This document shows, piece after piece, positions 58,429 through 64,000 of a DNA stretch of 64,000 nt. The stretch's first letter is position 1; the number at the start of each line of letters is the position of its first letter. Under the pieces are notes generated by a model that made no database searches, was not told the DNA's origin, and saw only the letters and a list, made by a program, of their open reading frames with translations. The position numbers and the translations under genes were made by a program. Source of the stretch: Betaproteobacteria bacterium (GTDB lineage: Bacteria > Pseudomonadota > Gammaproteobacteria > Burkholderiales > Rhodocyclaceae); NCBI GenBank assembly GCA_016709965.1, contig JADJLT010000002.1:1-64000 (forward strand), written 5' to 3'.

Positions 58429-58945
58429 ATACCTTGTCGGCCACGTCGTAGCCGATGGCTTCGATGTGATCAAGAATTCCCGTTTCAAATCCGGTCAATT
58501 TTTCACCGGTAATTTCCAGCCAGATTTTGGCAAGATCAATGGGGCTTAGCGGCTCCGAACGGCCATCCAGCTCGCCGAGGGTAGCCTCAAAACCAGCATG
58601 CCAGTGCTTTCCCGGGGCATAACGCGAACCGATATATTGCATTTCATGCATGGCCTCCGGTGCTTCGAGCGGCATCCATGAGCCAAGCACGTTACAGATA
58701 AACGCACTGCCATCCGGCAACGGAATACAAGCTGCCGTCCGCCTTTCGTGCCCTCGCGCAACCATGCTGAAACCGATTGTCTTGAGCCCTTTCTGGCGCA
58801 GCATGGGCAAAATCTGATGGGCAATCAGCCACGACTCCACTTCGGCCACACCATCCATGATCAATCGAGCCAAATCGCAATGGGTCTTCGCCTGATGAAC
58901 CAGCGCGCTCGCCGTTTGTGGCCAATCGAACGAAATCTCTTGCAC
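58400..58945 (-). CDS. Conserved-looking cytoplasmic protein of unknown function
   Basis: The 181-residue protein has no signal or membrane span. Its clearest text is AEVESWLIAHQILPMLRQKG, GSAFICNVLGSWMPLEAPEA and YAPGKHWHAGFEATLGELDG. Its length and even composition suggest a real gene, and its 3' end overlaps menC by 29 bases tail to tail. I do not recognise a family. Confidence 0.65.
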   Translation of the reverse strand: MQEISFDWPQTASALVHQAKTHCDLARLIMDGVAEVESWLIAHQILPMLRQKGLKTIGFSMVARGHERRTAACIPLPDGSAFICNVLGSWMPLEAPEAMHEMQYIGSRYAPGKHWHAGFEATLGELDGRSEPLSPIDLAKIWLEITGEKLTGFETGILDHIEAIGYDVADKVFTTQGRLGL

Positions 58946-59083
58946 GCAGATACCTGTGTTGAACGAAGGAAAACCAATCCATTTTATGGGCTATTGGGGT
59001 GATTTCAATTGCCAAAGGCGGAAATTGATCCGATATATCAACGTCAAAGCAGATAGTAAATTGTTTATGAATTTCCGTTCCAT

Positions 59084-59109
59084 AAAAAAGCCCTGGACTT
59101 GCCAGGGCT
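59084..59109 (-). terminator. Rho-independent terminator after the PEP-CTERM gene
   Basis: AGCCCTGG and CCAGGGCT form an 8-bp stem with a 5-base loop, followed leftward by six T residues. Confidence 0.88.
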
Positions 59110-59129
59110 AGCGCTAAAAATCAGGAGTT

Positions 59130-60092
59130 TTAGTTCTTGCGACGACGCGAACGTACCAACGCAAGGCTACCAATCGCTAGAAGCATCGCCGTGCCTGGCT
59201 CTGGAACATTTCCGGTCGGAGGCGGCGCGACACCGATACCGCAGCCATCACCGCAACTCATACGCCAAAGCTGTGTCGGTTGTCCAAACATCAATGAGCC
59301 ATTGGTCTGATCCACACCGAAAAAGTCAATATAACCACCGCCAGTAGCGATCAAGGATTGCGCGAAGTTTGCATTTGGGTCAAGCATCACGAGATTGCCG
59401 TTGGTGGTACCAACAATCACTTTCCCATTGAGTGCATTGGAGCTGGTGATAACAGCCATACCATCAGCACCGCTTACTGAATAATTCGCGACTAACGCAC
59501 CCGTGTCGATACGGTAGGCTGCGTTGTTTGTGTACACAAATTGGCCGTCTGGCGAGACCGTGATCCCGTCTGAATAAGCGCCATTGATCTGACGCACCGA
59601 AGGAGCTGCGCCACTGACGTCGATATCGATCAACCCGCCACCACCGACGGCAATGATATGCTGATTTATCGGATTCACCCACATCCCGGCATTAACGGAG
59701 ATGCCGTAATCTACGGCGACTGAACCGTCATTATTGAGCTTTTTAAGCGAACTACCCAGACCGCCACCGTACAAGGTTCCGCCTGAATTGACGATTGCGT
59801 AGGTATACACCGGATTTGTCGAGCTAAGAGCCTGGCCAACCGTTTGGTTGTTGACGTCATTCAAAACGTAATTTTTGCCATTGCCAAAGCTGTCGCCAAC
59901 CACGATTTTGCCGTCGCTATTGACCGCGCTACCTAAAACGATACTACCCTGAAGACCGGTAACGATGGTTGCAAGAGAGAAGCCGCTATCGACCCCCGCC
60001 TGAGTAAGCACGATCGCCGCTTGCGCCGGGGAAGCCATAGCCAGAATCCCCGAGGCTATGAGTGGTGCAGCCAGTGAAATAAGTCGTTTCAT
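59130..60092 (-). CDS. PEP-CTERM sorting-domain surface protein
   Basis: The 320-residue exported protein has a signal peptide (ISLAAPLIASGILAMASPAQ). A body of repeated beta strands rich in Gly, Asn and Ser looks like a propeller (VVGDSFGNGKNYVLND, GGGLIDIDVSG, ITVSPDGQFVYTNNAAYRID). The end carries VPEPGTAMLLAIGSLALV and RSRRRKN, the PEP-CTERM signal that is cut by an exosortase. Such proteins are linked to extracellular polysaccharide. No exosortase lies in the window. It is monocistronic with its own terminator. Confidence 0.93.
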   Translation of the reverse strand: MKRLISLAAPLIASGILAMASPAQAAIVLTQAGVDSGFSLATIVTGLQGSIVLGSAVNSDGKIVVGDSFGNGKNYVLNDVNNQTVGQALSSTNPVYTYAIVNSGGTLYGGGLGSSLKKLNNDGSVAVDYGISVNAGMWVNPINQHIIAVGGGGLIDIDVSGAAPSVRQINGAYSDGITVSPDGQFVYTNNAAYRIDTGALVANYSVSGADGMAVITSSNALNGKVIVGTTNGNLVMLDPNANFAQSLIATGGGYIDFFGVDQTNGSLMFGQPTQLWRMSCGDGCGIGVAPPPTGNVPEPGTAMLLAIGSLALVRSRRRKN

Positions 60093-60492
60093 TTAAATAT
60101 ATTCCCTCTTTAGATTTGTTTAACCTCAGACAGGTGCATCACCTGTCTGCCGCCAAGCCATTTTAAAGCGAATTCCGTGCCATAACAAATTTATTGTTTT
60201 AAAACAATTAACTATATAGACTTTTGCATTATGCATAATCCAAATCGTAAAATTTCCCGACACATATTCTCTAAAACTTGAGATGACCCCGACCTTCATT
60301 CGGGTCGGGTCAGACAATTGCCGTAAATCCCATGAAAATTAAGGATAGTTTGCCTCCGGATAGAAGTACTGAATAATCGTCAGAAACAACAACGGGTTGC
60401 TGACTTCTATATATCCACATGGCAAGCAAGACTGGAAGTCGAGAGACCTGCAGCACAATGCCCAACAGGTGCCCAAGAAAATTTAATTTTCG

Positions 60493-60525
60493 CGGTCAAC
60501 CGGAAAAAACAGCCAAATTTGGAAC
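60493..60525 (+). repeat. Dispersed repeat copy g (intergenic)
   Basis: CGGTCAACCGG is followed by AAAAAACAGCCAAATTTGGA, closely matching copy d. It lies downstream of nifS. Confidence 0.6.
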
Positions 60526-60548
60526 TTTCGCGAGACCTAACAATCCGC

Positions 60549-60577
60549 AAAAAAAGACCCCGGAATTACTTCCGGGG
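60549..60577 (-). terminator. Rho-independent terminator of the nifU-nifS transcript
   Basis: CCCCGGAA and TTCCGGGG form a perfect 8-bp stem around TTAC, with a run of seven T residues leftward. Confidence 0.88.
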
Positions 60578-60644
60578 CAAACCGAGGTTGCTGCTGAGAG
60601 AGATTGTTTGCATTCGCCGGGCTGACTTGGCGAGCGATTTTCGG

Positions 60645-61853
60645 TCAGGCGTAGGTCGGGGCGAAGGCGGCTTCTGGATTGGCGGCCGGGCCCTTGTCGG
60701 TCCAGTACGGGGAAAGCTTGCGCAGCTGGGCAACGATGGGCGGAACGGCGGCAATCACACGGTCGATTTCGGCTTCGGTGTTGTATACCGACAGCGAGAA
60801 ACGGATCGTTCCGTGCGCCGCGGCGTAGGGGATGCCCATGGCGCGCATCACGTGCGAAGGCTCCAGCGAACCGGAGGTGCAGGCCGAACCTGAGCTACCG
60901 GCGATGCCCATCTTGTTCATCAGCAACAGGATGGCCTCGCCTTCGATATATTCGAAGGCAATGTTGCTGGTGTTCGGCAAGCGGTTGGCGACATCACCGG
61001 TCGGGAAGCAGTGGGTGATCTGGCTCAACAATCCATTTTCCAGCTTGTCGCGCAACCGGCGGACTTCGGTATTTTCCAATTCCATGTTGTTCAGGGCAAG
61101 TTCGCAAGCCATGCCGAGGCCGACGATGGACGCCGAATTTTCGGTACCGGCACGCCGACCACGTTCCTGATGGCCACCACGCAGTAGCGGACGGAAGCGG
61201 CAGCCACGACGCAGATAGAGCACGCCGATGCCCTTGGGGGCATGCAGCTTGTGGCCGGAGAGCGACAGCATGTCGATCTTGGTGCTCTTCAGGTCGATGG
61301 GAATCTTGCCGACGGCCTGTACGGCATCGGTGTGGAACATGATGCCCTTGGCCGAGGCCAGTTCGGCCATCTCGACCACCGGGAAGATGGTACCAGTCTC
61401 GTTGTTTGCCCACATGGCCGAGACGACGGCAACGCGATCGTTCAATAGGGACTTGTACTCGTCCATGTCGATGCGACCCTTCTTGTCCACTTTAAGCTTA
61501 TGGACGATGTAGCCTTCCTTCTCCAGCCAGTCGCACAGGGTCAGGATGGCCGGATGCTCGACATTGGTGGTGATCACCGTGTTGCGATCCGGCTGGGCCT
61601 TGAGCGCCGAGAGGATGGCGGTCGAGTCGGACTCGGTGCCGCAGGAGGTGAAGATGATTTCCGAGTCATGCTCGGCGCCGAGCAGCGCCTGCACCTGGCT
61701 GCGTGCTTTTTTCAGGGCCTTGCCGACTTCGCTACCGAAAGCGTGAATCGACGAGGCGTTGCCGAAATGCTCGGTGAAGAAAGGGAGCATGGCTTGCACC
61801 ACGGCGGGATCGCAGCGCGTGGTGGCATTGTTGTCCAGATAGATCGGTTCCAT
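60645..61853 (-). CDS. nifS: Cysteine desulfurase, NifS type
   Basis: This 402-residue pyridoxal-phosphate enzyme takes sulphur from cysteine for Fe-S cluster building. Visible sites are the start YLDNNATTRCDPAVVQAM, the PLP Lys in LSLSGHKLHAPKG and the catalytic Cys in GSSGSACTSGSLEPSH. The neighbour is a full NifU rather than IscU, and the text LEPSHVMRAMGIPYAAAHGT is like nitrogen-fixation NifS, so NifS is preferred to IscS. The C-terminal tail past residue 385 is slightly long. Confidence 0.92.
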   Translation of the reverse strand: MEPIYLDNNATTRCDPAVVQAMLPFFTEHFGNASSIHAFGSEVGKALKKARSQVQALLGAEHDSEIIFTSCGTESDSTAILSALKAQPDRNTVITTNVEHPAILTLCDWLEKEGYIVHKLKVDKKGRIDMDEYKSLLNDRVAVVSAMWANNETGTIFPVVEMAELASAKGIMFHTDAVQAVGKIPIDLKSTKIDMLSLSGHKLHAPKGIGVLYLRRGCRFRPLLRGGHQERGRRAGTENSASIVGLGMACELALNNMELENTEVRRLRDKLENGLLSQITHCFPTGDVANRLPNTSNIAFEYIEGEAILLLMNKMGIAGSSGSACTSGSLEPSHVMRAMGIPYAAAHGTIRFSLSVYNTEAEIDRVIAAVPPIVAQLRKLSPYWTDKGPAANPEAAFAPTYA

Positions 61854-61904
61854 GGCGCTGTCCTTTTTGGGTCTCTGTTGGGGTTGGGAGATTTTCGAAT
61901 TCGG

Positions 61905-61930
61905 CGACTTTTTCCGGTTGACCGTGGAAG
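61905..61930 (-). repeat. Dispersed repeat copy h (intergenic)
   Basis: Leftward, CACGGTCAACCGGAAAAA matches the family core and is followed by GTCGCCGAATTCGAAAA. It lies between nifU and nifS. Confidence 0.55.
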
Positions 61931-61949
61931 TCGCCGTTCGGGGTGACGA

Positions 61950-62846
61950 TCAGGCCTCGACCGGCATGTGCGACGAAGGGAGCACCTGGACCAGTTCACC
62001 CAGCGTTTCGATCATCTTCTGCTGGATACCGCCGAGGGTCGCCGCTTCCATCATGCAGCCGGAACAGGCGCCTTTCAGATGCACATAAATCTTCTTGCCC
62101 TGCACATCGGCCAGTTCGACATCGCCATGGTCGCGCTGCAGCATCGGACGGACCGACTCCAGCACTTCTTCGATCTTCTTGATCTTCTGGACCAGGGTCA
62201 GCTTGACTGAAGGCGGCTTCGGCGCTTCCGGCGTGGCCGGGCAAGCGGGCGGCGGCGAGACTTCACCGGGGCCGGACTGTTCCGCCTTGACCTTGGCCAG
62301 AATCTCCTCGATGCCTTCGTGACAAGCGGCGCAACCACCGCCGGCCTTGGTGTAGAAGGTCACTTCTTCGACCGTGTGCAGATCGTTGGCCTTGACCACA
62401 TCCTCGATCATCACGGCATCGATGGCGAAGCACTTGCAAATCAGCGCACCCTCTTCATGATCATCGGACCACTCCTCGCCACGGTAGTTGGCGATGGCAG
62501 CCTGCAGGGCTTCACGGCCCATGACCGAGCAGTGCATCTTTTCCGGCGGCAGGCCATCGAGGTAATCGGCGATGTTCTGGTTCGACACTTCAAGCGCCTG
62601 ATCGAGCGTCATGCCTTTGACCATCTCGGTCAAAGCCGACGACGAGGCGATGGCCGAACCGCAGCCAAAGGTCTGGAAATGCGCGTCAAGGATGATCTCG
62701 GTTTCCGGCTCGACCTTGAGCATCAGGCGCAACGCATCGCCGCACTGAATGGAACCGACGTCGCCGATACCGTTCGCTTCTTCCAGCGGGCCGGAATTGC
62801 GCGGGTTGAAGAAGTGCTCGCGAACCTTGTCAGAATATTCCCACAT
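61950..62846 (-). CDS. nifU: NifU Fe-S cluster scaffold, three-domain
   Basis: The 298-residue scaffold has all three domains of classical NifU. The IscU-like N-terminus has its three Cys in [23 protein letters not shown] and [11 protein letters not shown]. The central [2Fe-2S] domain has ICKCFAID and [10 protein letters not shown]. The C-terminal Nfu domain has [14 protein letters not shown] proline-rich linker ([16 protein letters not shown]) joins the last two. It builds clusters for nitrogenase or other enzymes. A strong AAGGAGC site lies upstream of the ATG. Confidence 0.94.
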   Translation of the reverse strand: MWEYSDKVREHFFNPRNSGPLEEANGIGDVGSIQCGDALRLMLKVEPETEIILDAHFQTFGCGSAIASSSALTEMVKGMTLDQALEVSNQNIADYLDGLPPEKMHCSVMGREALQAAIANYRGEEWSDDHEEGALICKCFAIDAVMIEDVVKANDLHTVEEVTFYTKAGGGCAACHEGIEEILAKVKAEQSGPGEVSPPPACPATPEAPKPPSVKLTLVQKIKKIEEVLESVRPMLQRDHGDVELADVQGKKIYVHLKGACSGCMMEAATLGGIQQKMIETLGELVQVLPSSHMPVEA

Positions 62847-62858
62847 GTCCTTAGCTCC

Positions 62859-63182
62859 TTAGACCGAGAACGAAGAGCCGCAGGAACACTGGGCGCTGGC
62901 GTTAGGATTGTCGAATTTGAAACCGGTGTGGGTCAGTGTGTCGACGAAATCGACCGTGACGTTGTCGATCATCGGGAAGGTCATCGGATCGACCAGCAGC
63001 TTGACGCCCTCGACGTCCAGCTCCCAGTCATCGTCTGCCTTCTCGGCTTCCAGTTTCATACCGTATTGCAGGCCGGAACAACCGCCGCCCGAAATGGTCA
63101 TGCGCAGCCCGATCACGGGCGTTTCGGAACCACGAATAAAGCGTTGAACAGCTTTGATGGCAGCGGGGGTCAGATTGATCAT
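62859..63182 (-). CDS. IscA/HesB-type A-type Fe-S carrier of the nif cluster
   Basis: The 107-residue A-type carrier has its three ligand cysteines in ISGGGCSGLQYG and AQCSCGSSFSV. It starts MINLTPAAIKAVQRF at 63182; longer in-frame starts add an unrelated N-terminus and are rejected. It lies 12 bases before nifU on the same strand, as IscA-nif does in nif clusters, and should pass clusters on to target proteins. Confidence 0.93.
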   Translation of the reverse strand: MINLTPAAIKAVQRFIRGSETPVIGLRMTISGGGCSGLQYGMKLEAEKADDDWELDVEGVKLLVDPMTFPMIDNVTVDFVDTLTHTGFKFDNPNASAQCSCGSSFSV

Positions 63183-63302
63183 GGCGATTCTCCCAGAGTA
63201 GATGAGAGCTTCATTGCAAGCCCTGTGCCATGCTGAAAAACACGCTAAACAATTGAATTTATTTGATTGTTGCAGCACGGCGCATTGTCGTTTTTGCGAC
63301 AA

Positions 63303-63722
63303 TCAGCCAAGAACGTGTTCGTAAGCCCGCCGCAACAGGTTGCGCTCGACCTCGCTCAACTGACGCGATTCGGTAATGGCGATAAAACGGCTACGCGTCC
63401 GCTCCGCCGCTTCAAATGGCGGGTCAATGCCGACAAACGCCGCCAGCAACACCGGCACGTCACCGGCCGGCGTGTCGACCCACGCCTGAAAATCAGCCAC
63501 CGGCTCGATGGCACCCTCCGGCAGGCCAAGCTGCACCTCAGCTTCGCGCACCGAGGCGGTCGGGTGAAACTGTATCTTCGGCGAATACGCTTCTTCATGC
63601 AGCGCCGACAATGCCGGCAATGGCGTAAACGCGACGACACCCGAACTAAGGCAAAGGAAGCGCAATCGACCGCTGGTGGACTGCTTGTGAATCAGGATCA
63701 GTCGGGGCTGCACCGTCGTCAT
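63303..63722 (-). CDS. Protein of unknown function upstream of the nif Fe-S cluster
   Basis: The 139-residue cytoplasmic protein has no signal or membrane span. Readable parts are [40 protein letters not shown] and SRQLSEVERNLLRRAYEHVL. Its ATG follows directly on the stop of the gene to the right, so the two are coupled. It is probably nif-linked because of position only. I do not recognise the family. Confidence 0.7.
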   Translation of the reverse strand: MTTVQPRLILIHKQSTSGRLRFLCLSSGVVAFTPLPALSALHEEAYSPKIQFHPTASVREAEVQLGLPEGAIEPVADFQAWVDTPAGDVPVLLAAFVGIDPPFEAAERTRSRFIAITESRQLSEVERNLLRRAYEHVLG

Positions 63723-64000
63723 CTACTTCAGGTATTCGGCAATGACCGCTTCGCCGCGCAATTGCGGCGCTCGACCCCAAATTTGCACGGAATCGACATA
63801 GCTGTCCGCCTTGTCCGGATGCGGCAAAAGCACCTGATATTCGGCAAAGATCCGCCCATCCGGGAAAAAAGTGGCCTTGCCGAATCGCTCCTTGCCGCGC
63901 CAGTAAGCCAGCACGCTGACCTCCTGCGAAAACGGATCGGTCGTCTCTTCGAAGACGGCATCGGACCACAGCGGCTCGTTGCCGATCGACAGGCCAAGCT
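63723..64000 (-). CDS. C-terminal part of an unknown protein, cut by the window edge
   Basis: The frame enters from the right edge with LGLSIGNEPLWSDAVFEETT, runs through VLAYWRGKERFGKATFFPDG and ends QLRGEAVIAEYLK at 63723. No start is within the window. The stop abuts the start of the next gene in an operon leading to iscA-nifU-nifS. The family is not recognised. Confidence 0.65.
   Translation of the reverse strand, partial: LGLSIGNEPLWSDAVFEETTDPFSQEVSVLAYWRGKERFGKATFFPDGRIFAEYQVLLPHPDKADSYVDSVQIWGRAPQLRGEAVIAEYLK

Larger units (their letters stand above)
60093..60644. other. Long spacer with short hairpins
   Basis: No gene is supported in this spacer. It holds a hairpin GACAGGTG/CACCTGTC at about 60129-60147 and another GACCCCGACC/CGGGTCGGGT at about 60282-60312. 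It also contains a dispersed motif copy near 60493 and the terminator of the nifS operon at 60549-60577. The AT-rich stretch 60170-60240 may contain the promoter of the PEP-CTERM gene. Confidence 0.5.

Overview
The window looks like a chromosomal segment of a betaproteobacterium, most likely of the Rhodocyclales (Dechloromonas/Azonexus-like). This is inferred from the tig-clpP-clpX-lon-hupB order, the DUF4212/VC_2705-type symporter locus with DUF294 proteins, a NifU/NifS/IscA cluster, a PEP-CTERM protein and GC-rich coding sequence. No rRNA is present to confirm it.

Region 1 (1-16.7 kb) is an accessory, decaying segment. It appears to be a genomic island bounded by a P4-type integrase that abuts the 3' end of tRNA-His (16691-16767). 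It holds a heavily frameshifted two-gene module (a STAND NTPase with TPR repeats plus a companion gene of unknown family) and an IS3 transposase remnant. A degenerate IS66 copy sits inside an FHA/membrane protein gene, which overlaps the gene of a secreted trypsin-like protease. Further right are a secreted protein of unknown function, a penicillin-binding-like lipoprotein that lacks key active-site residues, and an intact IS21-type element.

Region 2 (16.7-26.3 kb) is core. It carries trigger factor, ClpP, ClpX, Lon and HU, then tRNA-Val, an HDOD protein, TrmJ, an inositol monophosphatase, an orphan HicB-like protein and tRNA-Ser.

Region 3 (26.3-42.7 kb) reads as an acetate uptake, sensing and activation locus. 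It has a two-subunit sodium:solute symporter, two DUF294 nucleotidyltransferase-like proteins (one with cNMP-binding and CBS domains), a degenerate DnaQ-like protein and a membrane sensor fused to a DEDDh exonuclease. These are followed by a receiver protein, a symporter-histidine kinase, acetyl-CoA synthetase and class I fumarase.

Region 4 (42.7-58.9 kb) is mixed. It contains a hybrid histidine kinase, a metalloprotease-like protein, a CorA-like transporter and the ilvBN operon behind a valine-rich attenuator. A PilZ protein and a Fur-box-controlled cupredoxin/FTR1/outer-membrane iron operon follow. Next come a 7TM hybrid kinase gene split by an IS1595-type element and the menaquinone genes menB-menC.

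Region 5 (59-64 kb) has a PEP-CTERM protein and a nifS-nifU-iscA iron-sulphur assembly cluster preceded by two genes of unknown function.

A short motif (core CGGTCAAC, best copies TTGCTACGGTCAACCGG) recurs at least eight times from 27.8 kb onward, both between and inside genes. No annotated feature explains it.
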